This document shows, piece after piece, positions 23,504 to 32,725 of a stretch of DNA of 64,000 nt; position 1 is the first letter of the stretch, and each line of letters begins with the position of its first letter. Position numbers and translations under genes: made by a program. This DNA comes from an uncultured Ruminococcus sp. (lineage in GTDB: Bacteria; Bacillota; Clostridia; Oscillospirales; Ruminococcaceae). The stretch lies in contig CALEPT010000122.1 in assembly GCA_937910385.1 (NCBI GenBank), positions 32,805-96,804 of the forward strand, read 5' to 3'. The notes beneath the pieces are model-generated. The model was not told where the DNA came from, searched no databases, and saw only the letters and a program-made list of their open reading frames with translations.

Positions 23504-25411
23504 TCAAATTAATTTTTCGGATCTGCGGGTGGTCTTTTTCATTTTTTTGACATCATACATTTTGTCATCAGCCAGTTTGATAACGCTATAGAGGGTATCT
23601 CCGTCATTGGCGGTGGTGATGACGCTTCCGAAGCTCGCGGAAAGAGCGTACGGCTTTGTGATGATAGCGTTCATATTATCGAGCTTTGCGTTGAATTTCC
23701 TTTCAAGAGCCTCCGCTTCACCGTCGTTGACATCAACGCTGAATATAACGAATTCGTCTCCGCCGAAACGTGCGCAGATACTTCCGTGTCCGCAGCAGTC
23801 TTCTATGACACTTGCCAGGCGCTGCAGAGCAAAATCGCCCTCATTATGTCCGTAATTGTCATTGATAAATTTCAGCCCGTCCATATCAATAAAGGTGAGC
23901 ATGACTTTTTTGTGCTTTGCCACGCATTCTCGGAAAATATCATCGGCTATATTGATAAAGCCGTTTCTGTTGTAGATATTGCAGAGAGGATCCATTACAT
24001 ATAGTCTGTTGAGCTCATCCATAGCTTTGTTCAGGTGGAACAGCTTACGGATATTTTCTATAGAGTTGCTTATACTCATTGTCAGCGTGTGGCATAAGAG
24101 ACTTTCTATGGGAAAGTTACCGTTGCTGATTATGTAGTAACCGAGGCATCTTTCGCGGAAGTGGAGCGGGAGAAAATAGCTTATGTTTCCGCCTTCCTCA
24201 AAAACTTCGGGGAACATATTGCTGCTGGGAAAGTATCCAACGCTTCTTCGCGCGCCCTTATCCCAGATGAGTGGAGCTGTCATATAGCTTGAATAGTAGC
24301 TTTCTCCGTCTATAGGAGCGCGGTCAAAGGCGTCCTGCCAGTCTTCGGTAAGGCAAAGAGAAAACTTCTCGCAGTCAAGCTCGCTGATAGCTGCTTCAAT
24401 AGCGTCGAACAGTTCAGATGAGGTCTCGGTATCGGCAAGTGCAGCGGTCAGGCGATTGAGGAGTGAGATACTTGTGTTTGTAGACTCTATGTGGTTGTAG
24501 GTGCGCTTTTTGTAAGCGACATAATCGTCTGAGTTGACTTCCTTGCAGCCGCAGCTTTCCGAGAATACAGCATAAGCTTCAAGCGAGATGGTCTTTGGAG
24601 GCTGATCGCCCTTCAGAATTCGGGCGATGACCTCGCATGCTGTACGTCCGGCTGTGAATATAGGACGCTTTACCGATGTAAGCGCGGGACAAAAGTTCCT
24701 TGCGTTATATGTGCAGTCAAAGCCTGTAACGATAACGTCATCGGGGACCTTATATCCGAGCTTTTCGAGCGATGATACTGTTGTGAGTGCCATTGCGTCA
24801 TTGGCGCATATAAAAGCGTCAGGAAGCGGCATTCCTGATTCTGCGAATTCCTTGACAGCGTTCTTGCCGTCCGTTCCTCTGAACGAACCATAGAAAATGC
24901 GGCTTTCATCTGCTTGCAGACCGTTTTCCTTCATTACCTTCAGGAAGGCATTATATCTCAAAAGAGCTTCGGGATTATCGAGCGGACCCGAGATGAAGTT
25001 GATGGTTTTTGCGTTGTGCTTATTGATGACGTGTCTGACTATATCCTCCATAGGCGCGGTATTATTTATGCATATATTATAGAATTCGGGGTGATCGGGG
25101 CAATCGAAGACAACAGCAGGTATACCTGAATCCTTAATGCGGCTTATGAGCTTTTGTTTTACAGATGCGTCGCTTATGGTATTGGTCATAAGTATGGCTC
25201 CGTCGAAGCTTTTAAAATCGATGAGGTTATATATACTGTATTCACCGATGTCAAATTGCTTGCTGTTTATTATTTCCCCGAATGCGGCAAAGTAAGAGAT
25301 ATTGAAATTGTTTTCCTTTGCAGCTTTATTTATACCGCATATCATATTATACTGGTATTCCTCGTCGATGCCGGCAACGACTACGGCGATGTTAGGAATG
25401 TCATTGATCAT
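23504..25411 (-). CDS. LacI/GalR-type ligand-binding domain fused to a GGDEF diguanylate cyclase
   Basis: A 635-residue cytosolic sensor. Residues 1 to about 290 form a periplasmic-binding-protein-like sugar-sensing fold as in LacI/GalR regulators (NIAVVVAGIDEEYQYNMICGI, PDAFICANDAMALTTVSSL, VTGFDCTYNARNFCPALTSV), but with no helix-turn-helix and no signal peptide. A middle region (about 300-455) is GAF-like in position. The C-terminal GGDEF domain (about 460-630) has VMLTFIDMDGLKFINDNYGH and the intact ARFGGDEFVIF active site, so it should make cyclic-di-GMP. Binding of an intracellular sugar controlling c-di-GMP is an inference from domain order. Confidence 0.88.
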   Translation of the reverse strand: MINDIPNIAVVVAGIDEEYQYNMICGINKAAKENNFNISYFAAFGEIINSKQFDIGEYSIYNLIDFKSFDGAILMTNTISDASVKQKLISRIKDSGIPAVVFDCPDHPEFYNICINNTAPMEDIVRHVINKHNAKTINFISGPLDNPEALLRYNAFLKVMKENGLQADESRIFYGSFRGTDGKNAVKEFAESGMPLPDAFICANDAMALTTVSSLEKLGYKVPDDVIVTGFDCTYNARNFCPALTSVKRPIFTAGRTACEVIARILKGDQPPKTISLEAYAVFSESCGCKEVNSDDYVAYKKRTYNHIESTNTSISLLNRLTAALADTETSSELFDAIEAAISELDCEKFSLCLTEDWQDAFDRAPIDGESYYSSYMTAPLIWDKGARRSVGYFPSSNMFPEVFEEGGNISYFLPLHFRERCLGYYIISNGNFPIESLLCHTLTMSISNSIENIRKLFHLNKAMDELNRLYVMDPLCNIYNRNGFINIADDIFRECVAKHKKVMLTFIDMDGLKFINDNYGHNEGDFALQRLASVIEDCCGHGSICARFGGDEFVIFSVDVNDGEAEALERKFNAKLDNMNAIITKPYALSASFGSVITTANDGDTLYSVIKLADDKMYDVKKMKKTTRRSEKLI

Positions 25412-25464
25412 ATGGATATTGTCACCTCTTCAGCATATGCCATAGTATTATTGCTTTATGTCAT

Positions 25465-25542
25465 GCGCAAATTCCATACTTTATAAAGAATTTGCGCTCC
25501 CTGAACAAAGTTCAGGACAATAACCGCTGTAAGGCGGTTATT
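25465..25542 (+). repeat. Three-hairpin element, copy 1
   Basis: Three consecutive stems: GCGCAAATTC/GAATTTGCGC (25465-25497), CCTGAAC/GTTCAGG (25500-25516) and AATAACCGC/GCGGTTATT (25519-25542). A second copy with compensatory changes is at 46064-46141. It lies upstream of the GGDEF gene in a 620-base noncoding gap; the rest of this gap holds the xylanase promoter and leader hairpin. Confidence 0.8.
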
Positions 25543-25909
25543 GAGGACACATTACTTATTATTATATCATTTTTTTGTAGGATTTAAAGCACTTACCGGT
25601 AATTTTGTCGAAATGCACATTGCAAGGCGGAAGAGTTTGTTGAGAATGCCGAATTCCGCTTGTTTCGACTGTGAAACGCGAATGCTCTTTTGCGATATTG
25701 GGGATAACATGATTTTATCAAATCAAGAAAACCTTATGCAATATAGTTTCAAAATCAGAGCAACATAAGACGATATGCGCTGATGCAGCTAAAAAGTGCT
25801 ATTTTAATTCGCACAATTAAGGCGAAATGTTGGGACGTTATTTTTTTCAGCTAAAAAGTGAAAAAACAGCAAAAAATGACCGAAGAGGAATTTGTTAGCA
25901 AAAAATGAC

Positions 25910-25938
25910 TTGTATTGTTCACAGAAATGTAATAAAAT
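25910..25938 (+). promoter_or_regulatory. Probable promoter of the xylanase gene
   Basis: TTGTAT (25910-25915), 17-base spacer, TAAAAT (25933-25938). A perfect 10-bp hairpin, CCGGAGAAAA (25950-25959) with TTTTCTCCGG (25982-25991), follows in the leader, 40 bases before the start codon. It may stabilise the mRNA or bind a regulator. Confidence 0.6.
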
Positions 25939-26031
25939 TATTACAGATACCGGAGAAAATGGGGAAGCAATAGAAGTGTGCTTTTCTCCGGGAGATATCA
26001 TTATATTTATTGAAAGCGAGGAATGATACAA

Positions 26032-28887
26032 ATGAAGAAAGGACTTTTCAGACGCTTCCTGTGCGGTGCACTGACGGGCTTGATGTGCATTGCAGGGACA
26101 GTTCCGCAGTCGCTTGAGGTAAGTGCAGCCGATCAGACCGAAAACTATACTCAGGACGGATACGATTACGAACTGTGGAATCAGAACGGTCAGGGTACGG
26201 CTAAAATGACCTCTCTGGGCAACGGTGCATTCAGCTGCAGCTGGAGCGGTATCGAAAATGTTCTGTTCCGTACAGGAAAAAAGCTCGGCAGTACACAGAC
26301 CTATACAGCCTATGACGGCATATACATCGACTATGATGTTGATTATTATCCGCAGGGCAACTCATATCTTTGCGTTTATGGCTGGACTGAGAACGGAAGC
26401 GGTACTTATCCCACGGTCGAATATTATATCGTGGAAGCATGGGGCTCGTGGAGACCACCCGGAAATGCTACTTCACTCGGAACAGTTACCTCCGACGGAG
26501 GCTCATATGATATTTACAGAACCATAAGAGAAAACCAGCCTTCAATACACGGTACGGAGACTTTCTACCAGTATTGGAGCGTACGCAAGACAAATCCTGC
26601 TACTAACAATGCACAAACTCATCTGAGCGGAACGATAACCGTTTCCAATCACTTTGATGCGTGGGCTAACGCAGGTCTCGACATGAGCGGAAAAATGTAC
26701 GAGGTGGCTCTCAATGTTGAGGGCTATCAGTCGAACGGAAGTGCTACCGTAAATAAGAATAATCTTGTGTTCGGTTCTACTCCGGCAGATCCCGATCCGG
26801 TCGAGCCCGATGAGAACGGATACTATTTCTATAACGATTTCGAGGACGGAAAGGGAAGCTGGACCACACGCGGAAGCACTTCGGTAACTCTCGATAAGGA
26901 AAGCTACTATGAGGGCAGTCAGTCTCTTGCAGTAACAGGCAGAGAGGATACATGGCAGGGAACTGCTATCACCCTTGATACTGCGGCATTCGTTCCCGGA
27001 AATAGTTATAGCTTCGGTACAGCCGTTCTTCAGACGAGCGGTTCGGCAGAGACTATGATGCTTACGCTTCAGTATACCGATTCGAACGGAGATACTAAGT
27101 ATTCTACCGTTGCCTCCACAGATGTGGCAAGCGGCGTTTGGACAGATCTTTCGACGACTTCGTATACTATCCCCTCGGGGGCTTCAAATCTTCTCCTTTA
27201 TGTGGAATCAAGTGATTCTACTACCGATTTCTATATTGATAATGCATACGGTGCGATAGAAGGAAAAGAATCAGGCATCACCACGGGTTCGGGAACAGTT
27301 AAGGGTTCCGCTGCTACTACCACCACAACTATTACCACTACGACAACTACAACTAAGCTCACAACAACAACTACTACTTCCACACCTGACGTTGACGTGA
27401 CCGTATGGGGTGATGCAAACTGCAATGGTACAGTAGAAATGGCTGATGCAGTTCTTATCCTTCAGTCACTCTCAAGTCCCGGGAAGTACGGTACAAGCGG
27501 TTCCGAAAGTGAACATATAACAGGTCAGGGTTCTGCCAATGCGGACGTTTATGAAAACGGCAGCGGTCTGACTTCTATGGATGCTCTTTCGATACAGAAA
27601 TATCTCCTCAAGATAATAGGTGCTCTCCCTGAGAGCATCAGCAGCACGAATGTAACGACTACTACGACTGCTGCTCCCGGGACTACCACTGTTACTTATA
27701 CAGTGCTCCCTGATGTGTCTGAGCTCTCAAACGGATTTGAGAACAGCACAGAGGGCTGGGAGGCAAGAGGCAGCGCTTCGCTCTCGCTTAACACCGACAG
27801 CTACTATTCCGGTTCGCAGTCCCTCAAGGTCACAGGCAGAACTGATACATGGAACGGCGCGGCTATCACACTTGATGAGAGCGAGTTCAAGGCAGGCAGC
27901 ACATACAGCTTCTCGGCTGCGGCAATGCAGACGAGCGGATCTTCTCAGACAATAAAGATGACCTTACAGTACAATGATGCTGACGGCGAGCCTCATTACG
28001 ATGAGATAGCTTCTGCAAGCTCTGCAAATGCAGAGTGGACAAAGCTCGAAAACATAGCCTACACTATCCCCGAGGGTGCAACAGATCTCCTGCTTTACAT
28101 TGAGCTGCCCGACAGCAAGACTGCTAACATTTACATTGATGACGTTCTTGTTTCAGCAGAGGGAACTAAATCCTCAGTAGTAACAGGCGGCGGAACTGTC
28201 GGCAGCGCAGCTGTAGATGAATCCGACAACAGCTCAGACATAGATCCTTCCAAGCCTATGGTAGCTATCTGCTTCGATGACGGAGCCGTAGGCTCAAGCT
28301 CAGATGCTACTTCTATGAGAATAATCAACGCTATAGCAAACGAGGGCTTCCACGCTACATTCTTCTACGTTGGCAACTGGGTAAATACTACCGATAAAGA
28401 AAATGAAGTAAAGTATGCGTATTCAAAGGGCATGGAGATCGCAAACCACTCTACATCTCACCCCGATCTTACCACTCTTTCGGCAAGCGAGATACGCAGC
28501 GAGTATGATACCACTCAGCAGAAGCTAAAGTCAATAATAGGTGCAGATCCTTCTGCTATGATGAGACTGCCTTATCTTTCTTACAACAGCACTGTAACAT
28601 CTACTCTTAACGACGTTGCACTGATAAGCTGTTCTGTAGATTCAAAGGATTGGAACGGCGCTACAAGCGACCAGATAATCAGCACTATAAAGAACGCTAT
28701 GAACGACGGTTCACTCAAGAATTCGATCGTTCTCTGCCATGAGACATATGATTCCACTGCTACGGCTATGGAGTATCTTGCACCTTATCTCAAGGAGCAG
28801 GGCTGGCAGATAGTTACAGTTTCCGAGCTGTTCGAGGCTAACGGAAAGACCCTTAACGGCGGTACTGTTTATACAAAGTGCAGTTAA
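26032..28887 (+). CDS. Cellulosomal xylanase/acetylxylan esterase: GH11-CBM22-dockerin-CBM22-CE4
   Basis: A secreted bifunctional xylan-degrading enzyme, 951 residues. Signal peptide (1-32); GH11 xylanase (about 35-250) with the nucleophile in PTVEYYIVEAWG (E130) and acid/base in NVEGYQSNG (E230); CBM22 (about 262-410); a Thr linker (about 429-452); dockerin (458-534); a second Thr linker; a second CBM22 (about 565-712) similar to the first; and a CE4 deacetylase (about 742-951) with the metal motif FDDG (748-751), HSTSHPD (H806, H810) and MRLPYL. This is the XynB arrangement of R. flavefaciens, with the dockerin internal. The ATG at 26032 is preferred; an ATG at 26023 sits too close to the GAGG site. 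Confidence 0.95.
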   Translation: MKKGLFRRFLCGALTGLMCIAGTVPQSLEVSAADQTENYTQDGYDYELWNQNGQGTAKMTSLGNGAFSCSWSGIENVLFRTGKKLGSTQTYTAYDGIYIDYDVDYYPQGNSYLCVYGWTENGSGTYPTVEYYIVEAWGSWRPPGNATSLGTVTSDGGSYDIYRTIRENQPSIHGTETFYQYWSVRKTNPATNNAQTHLSGTITVSNHFDAWANAGLDMSGKMYEVALNVEGYQSNGSATVNKNNLVFGSTPADPDPVEPDENGYYFYNDFEDGKGSWTTRGSTSVTLDKESYYEGSQSLAVTGREDTWQGTAITLDTAAFVPGNSYSFGTAVLQTSGSAETMMLTLQYTDSNGDTKYSTVASTDVASGVWTDLSTTSYTIPSGASNLLLYVESSDSTTDFYIDNAYGAIEGKESGITTGSGTVKGSAATTTTTITTTTTTTKLTTTTTTSTPDVDVTVWGDANCNGTVEMADAVLILQSLSSPGKYGTSGSESEHITGQGSANADVYENGSGLTSMDALSIQKYLLKIIGALPESISSTNVTTTTTAAPGTTTVTYTVLPDVSELSNGFENSTEGWEARGSASLSLNTDSYYSGSQSLKVTGRTDTWNGAAITLDESEFKAGSTYSFSAAAMQTSGSSQTIKMTLQYNDADGEPHYDEIASASSANAEWTKLENIAYTIPEGATDLLLYIELPDSKTANIYIDDVLVSAEGTKSSVVTGGGTVGSAAVDESDNSSDIDPSKPMVAICFDDGAVGSSSDATSMRIINAIANEGFHATFFYVGNWVNTTDKENEVKYAYSKGMEIANHSTSHPDLTTLSASEIRSEYDTTQQKLKSIIGADPSAMMRLPYLSYNSTVTSTLNDVALISCSVDSKDWNGATSDQIISTIKNAMNDGSLKNSIVLCHETYDSTATAMEYLAPYLKEQGWQIVTVSELFEANGKTLNGGTVYTKCS

Positions 28888-28924
28888 TTAATGCTTTTCT
28901 CTTCAAATTTTAATATCCCCAAAG

Positions 28925-28962
28925 AAAGAACTGCTGCCCCATCGGGCGGCAGTTCTTTTTGG
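28925..28962 (+). terminator. Intrinsic terminator after the xylanase gene
   Basis: AAAGAACTGC.GCCC (28925-28939) pairs with GGGC.GCAGTTCTTT (28944-28958), followed by further T. Confidence 0.9.
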
Positions 28963-29050
28963 AGTTTGGCTTTTAGCCGCTTTCTCTCTCGTTATTGCAC
29001 AAAAAATGATTTACTCTTTGTAGGAGTTGCACAAAGTTCTTGCGGCGGGC

Positions 29051-29079
29051 TTTACAAATTGTTGAAAATGCACTATAAT
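29051..29079 (+). promoter_or_regulatory. Promoter of the AraC-family gene
   Basis: TTTACA (29051-29056), 17-base spacer, TATAAT (29074-29079), 49 bases ahead of the start codon. Confidence 0.8.
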
Positions 29080-29127
29080 ATTAAAAGAGTATACGTGAAA
29101 ACAGCAATTTTTGGTCAGGGGGATATT

Positions 29128-29988
29128 ATGATAAAGCATCTTTCGGGCGATCATGAGACAGTCGAATATGACGAGAAGAAATATGTAATGTTCTATGACA
29201 ATTACGATAACGAGGCATATCCCGTTCACTGGCATGATGCAGTAGAACTGATAATGCCCCTTAAAAATGAATACATAGTCAACGTTGCCGGAAGAGATTA
29301 TCATATCCCGGAAAATGACGTACTGGTGATACCTCCATGTGAGCTGCACAGTATGCCTGCGGTCAAGGGCAGGCGACTTATATTTCAGTGTGATAACTCC
29401 GTGCTCGGAGACGTTCCCGCACTTGAACCGATAATGCGAGGACTCTCTGCCCCGCTGATCATAAGCTCCTCCTACGATAGGGAAATCCACCTCATTGCCA
29501 AAAAAGCAATGCTCGATATAATGCCGCTTTACAGCTCGCGCTCGGAGCTTGCTGACGTCAAGATATACATGAAGGTCATTGAGCTTTTCATGGCTCTCAG
29601 AGAACTCCAGCTCAGGAGGCAGAAGGTGATGATGGACTGTCCCGATGACAAGATAGACGAGTACAGCGAAAAGTTCGGCACGGTACTGAAATATATAGAC
29701 AACAACTATATGTACGATATTTCTCTGGAGCAGCTCGCCGCCGTTGCGGGCTACAGCAAATATCATTTTTCTCGCATATTCAAGCAGTACAACTCGATGT
29801 CGTATTTGCAGTACATAAACGCGCGACGAACCAAAGCTGCGGAGTCGCTGCTGCTCGATCCCGATATCCCCATAACTGAGGTCGCAATGCGTGCAGGCTT
29901 CAAGAGCCTCACGACATTCAACCGCGTTTTCAAGGAAATAAAACACTGCACCCCGACAGACTTCAAGAAGCTGTACGAAGTAAGATAA
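29128..29988 (+). CDS. AraC-family transcriptional regulator
   Basis: A 286-residue regulator. The N-terminal cupin (about 20-100; YPVHWHDAVELIMPL and IPENDVLVIPPCELHSMP) is a sugar-sensing type domain; the C-terminal pair of helix-turn-helix motifs (about 190-284) shows ISLEQLAAVAGYSKYHFSRI and ITEVAMRAGFKSLTTFNRVF. The frame is open from 28891, but the ATG at 29128 follows CAGGGGG and lies downstream of the promoter. Such regulators often control nearby glycan genes; the xylanase upstream is a candidate target, by position only. Confidence 0.92.
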   Translation: MIKHLSGDHETVEYDEKKYVMFYDNYDNEAYPVHWHDAVELIMPLKNEYIVNVAGRDYHIPENDVLVIPPCELHSMPAVKGRRLIFQCDNSVLGDVPALEPIMRGLSAPLIISSSYDREIHLIAKKAMLDIMPLYSSRSELADVKIYMKVIELFMALRELQLRRQKVMMDCPDDKIDEYSEKFGTVLKYIDNNYMYDISLEQLAAVAGYSKYHFSRIFKQYNSMSYLQYINARRTKAAESLLLDPDIPITEVAMRAGFKSLTTFNRVFKEIKHCTPTDFKKLYEVR

Positions 29989-30023
29989 CAAAGACCGCAC
30001 GTTTTAATTGTGCGGTCTTTTTA
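29989..30023 (+). terminator. Intrinsic terminator after the AraC gene
   Basis: AAAGACCGCAC / GTGCGGTCTTT around an AT-rich loop, followed by TTT. Confidence 0.9.
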
Positions 30024-30068
30024 TAAGCAGGCAATATATTTTTTCTTTCTTCTGTGCGTTCCTACCGG

Positions 30069-32252
30069 TTATTCTCTTTCGTCCATGCCAATTATAGTTC
30101 CGCCTTCGTCAAGATAGAATGTTATCGGCCCGAGGAGCGCGTCCTGGTCGGTATTGAACTCCACTCTTACATATCTGTCGGACTTGTCTGACGATTCAGA
30201 GATCTGATAGTAATTATTGGGAAGCGACTTGACGTAGTCAACAGTCGGGGAATCCCAGTTAGTTATGGTAAGCGCAGATTCATGGCCATTTTCCTCAAGA
30301 TACTCCCTACAAATATCCCCATATCTTATCTCAGTGTACAGGTCGTCAAGAGCCTCGCTGATCGGCTGAGGAGAAGTGTACATATAGCTGTGAATGTTGG
30401 TATCCTCGCCGTCTATCACATCGTACCATGAAACGCAGTTGTCGTTGTACACATTGAGATATCTCTCGCTGCCGTCGCTGAGCGTAATAGAAAAGCGATA
30501 CATTACATCGTTGTCGTTGAGAGTGCCATGGGTCTCTGTGATATACTGCTGATACTCGGTAAATATTTCCATTATCGAGTCGCACTCGTACTGTGATATA
30601 GCTGTCTTATGTGGGAGATCGGTATCTTCGGACGATGTGATGATATTATCGTATCTGTAGACAGGACTGCTGTTTACATCATACAGCTCATAGAGTGCTG
30701 CGAACGGCACTTCAAGTTCACTATCTGTTTCAACTGTTGTGGGCTCGTCGTCGGAGAATGCCAGATCATACGCAGCCTTGAATGCGTCGTAGTCTATCCT
30801 GTAATTTGTAGAATCCACGATCTCGCCGATGTACTCTCCGTCCTTTTCCTCATAGCTTATGACCATGTATGTGAGTTGTCCCCACGGAGCTATCGCGATA
30901 GAGCGCAGTTCATTCTCGCCGAGATACTGGAAGCCCAGCCAGAAGCTGCCGTCGTAATTGTACTTTTCGTCCATTAAGGGGCGCACTTCCTCAGTATCCT
31001 CTTCCGTCCATTCGCGAATGTCGCAGTTGCAGAAGTAGTCCGTGAGTATGGTCTGCTGCCTGAGCGTCAGCTCGGTCATTGGAGCGACGCTGATAATGCT
31101 GTCGGGGTCGCTGAGCTGTATGTTCATGATACTCGTACCGTCGTAATAATCGTCAACATAGCCGTAGGGCAGAGTGTCAAAGTCACCGAACGCCGCAGCT
31201 CCTACGCCTGTTATGATAAAATCGAGCTTGGCAATTACAGTTTTGCTGTCTATCTGATAGTAGACGGTCTGATAGTAGTCAGTCGGATCGCCGTCCTCAT
31301 CATGTATCAAGGTATCGTATTGCAGCTGACCGTTGTCCAGAACGGAAATAATATTATCATCACTGGCAAAGTTATATGCGATTTTTGCCGGCATTTCGGA
31401 TATATAGTCGGAGGGGTTCGCCTCTATCCAATCAAGGCTGTCGAAGTAATAGCCTATCGCGTGCTTCTGCCAGCCTGCGAGTTCATCAACGCCGTAGACT
31501 TCGCCATAGTGAATATCTAAGTCATATGCATCAAAATTGCCAAACGGCGAATTGCCGCTCATCATTATCTCGTCGATCGCGGAAATGAGCTCCTGTGAGT
31601 CTATGCTGAAGTGCTTGTTGACAAGCATCTGAACGTTGGTGGCTTTAGTTGTATACGTATCTTTGTACTGATACTCCTCGCTGTTCTCGACAGCCATTCT
31701 GACATAGCGCGCCGTGTTGTCATCAAAAATTTGCAGAAACACCTCGTCCTCGCCGTCTCTCCAGTCGAATGCGTAGTAAAAATCGGTGCGGAAGCTCTCA
31801 TCGTCGGGGGCAACTGAGCCCTCACCCCAATTATAGTTATTTATCAGCTCGGCAATTGCGGACTTCTGCTCACCCTCCGGGACAATTTCGTTTACAGGAG
31901 TTCCGACCGTCAGGTCGTACCGAGTTATGTCGCCGAAAGGCGAAGTACCGCTGTTTTGCAGCTGCTCCGACATTTCCGTACTAATAGTATCGGGAGACTT
32001 CTGTTTGTGCATGAGATGAGTTGCCGCGCCGACTCCGCCCACAACTATCGCGCACGCCGCAACAGCGCTGACAGTACGCAGGATATAGTGTGGCTTGACT
32101 CTATCGGCAGTGTAGATGTGGTTCGTAAATTCGCCCGAATCATTACCTTTTGCCGACTGCTCAATGTTTTCGCAGCCGGTTATTATCCTCTGCCTGAGCT
32201 CGTTGGGCATCGTTATTTTCTCGGCAGAGCTTTTCAGATTTTTATAATTCAT
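30069..32252 (-). CDS. Anti-sigma-like membrane protein with four tandem extracytoplasmic repeats
   Basis: A 727-residue protein with a cytoplasmic N-terminus (1-55), one membrane helix (about 57-77) and a large outer part. The outer part seems to consist of four related domains beginning near residues 104, 235, 352 and 515 with SPFGDITRYDL, SPFGNFDAYDL, AAFGDFDTLPY and VPFAALYELYD. It is rich in Asp/Tyr and contains no domain I can name. Its ATG overlaps the stop of an ECF sigma gene by one base, so it is most likely the cognate anti-sigma factor; a classic zinc anti-sigma motif is not visible. The outer repeats would be the sensor, ligand unknown. Confidence 0.75.
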   Translation of the reverse strand: MNYKNLKSSAEKITMPNELRQRIITGCENIEQSAKGNDSGEFTNHIYTADRVKPHYILRTVSAVAACAIVVGGVGAATHLMHKQKSPDTISTEMSEQLQNSGTSPFGDITRYDLTVGTPVNEIVPEGEQKSAIAELINNYNWGEGSVAPDDESFRTDFYYAFDWRDGEDEVFLQIFDDNTARYVRMAVENSEEYQYKDTYTTKATNVQMLVNKHFSIDSQELISAIDEIMMSGNSPFGNFDAYDLDIHYGEVYGVDELAGWQKHAIGYYFDSLDWIEANPSDYISEMPAKIAYNFASDDNIISVLDNGQLQYDTLIHDEDGDPTDYYQTVYYQIDSKTVIAKLDFIITGVGAAAFGDFDTLPYGYVDDYYDGTSIMNIQLSDPDSIISVAPMTELTLRQQTILTDYFCNCDIREWTEEDTEEVRPLMDEKYNYDGSFWLGFQYLGENELRSIAIAPWGQLTYMVISYEEKDGEYIGEIVDSTNYRIDYDAFKAAYDLAFSDDEPTTVETDSELEVPFAALYELYDVNSSPVYRYDNIITSSEDTDLPHKTAISQYECDSIMEIFTEYQQYITETHGTLNDNDVMYRFSITLSDGSERYLNVYNDNCVSWYDVIDGEDTNIHSYMYTSPQPISEALDDLYTEIRYGDICREYLEENGHESALTITNWDSPTVDYVKSLPNNYYQISESSDKSDRYVRVEFNTDQDALLGPITFYLDEGGTIIGMDERE

Positions 32253-32725
32253 TACAAATACTCCTTTCTGTATTTCTCTTCGAGCAGCTTTCTGCCCTTT
32301 TGCAGGCGCATTTTTACTGCGGAAGGAGATCTGCTGATAATTTCTGCTATCTCGTCCACCTTATATTCCTCTATGTAGTGCAGCGTAAGGACTATGCGGA
32401 ACTTCTCAGGCAGCTCCATGAGAGCTTCGAGAATGCCCGAGTCGCTCTTTTCTATGGCATAGTCCGCGAGGAGCTCCTCGCTCTCGGCAGCGTGCCTTTT
32501 CCTGTATCTGAGCATATCGCGGCATTTGTTCGAAGCGGTGGTGATGAGCCACGCCTTTTCGTGTTCTTCGCCGTTGAACATGGGGGACTTCTGCATATAT
32601 TTTATAAAAGTTTCCTGAACTGCATCCTCGGCGTCGGCGGTATTTTTCAGCATTACGAGGCACAGCCTGTAGAGCATATCGCCGTAATTATCGACTGCCT
32701 CACGGACGCTGTCGGCGGTAAGCAT
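32252..32725 (-). CDS. ECF-family RNA polymerase sigma factor
   Basis: A 157-residue sigma-70 factor with only regions 2 and 4. Region 2 (about 8-75) includes DAEDAVQETFIKYMQ and EKAWLITTASNKCRDMLR; region 4 (about 95-150) includes ELPEKFRIVLTLHYIEEYKVDEIAEI followed by the helix-turn-helix SPSAVKMRLQKGR. It is translationally coupled to the membrane protein downstream, the usual layout of a signal-released sigma/anti-sigma pair. Its regulon cannot be read here; extracellular glycan sensing is one possibility in this organism. Confidence 0.92.
   Translation of the reverse strand: MLTADSVREAVDNYGDMLYRLCLVMLKNTADAEDAVQETFIKYMQKSPMFNGEEHEKAWLITTASNKCRDMLRYRKRHAAESEELLADYAIEKSDSGILEALMELPEKFRIVLTLHYIEEYKVDEIAEIISRSPSAVKMRLQKGRKLLEEKYRKEYL

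Noticed and set aside
25950..25991. Leader hairpin of the xylanase gene as a c-di-GMP riboswitch
   Set aside because: The neighbouring GGDEF gene made this tempting, but the conserved GEMM core bases are absent; it is a simple 10-bp hairpin.
29011..30000. A 329-codon open frame opposite the AraC gene
   Set aside because: Antisense shadow of a clear AraC regulator with its own promoter, ribosome binding site and terminator.
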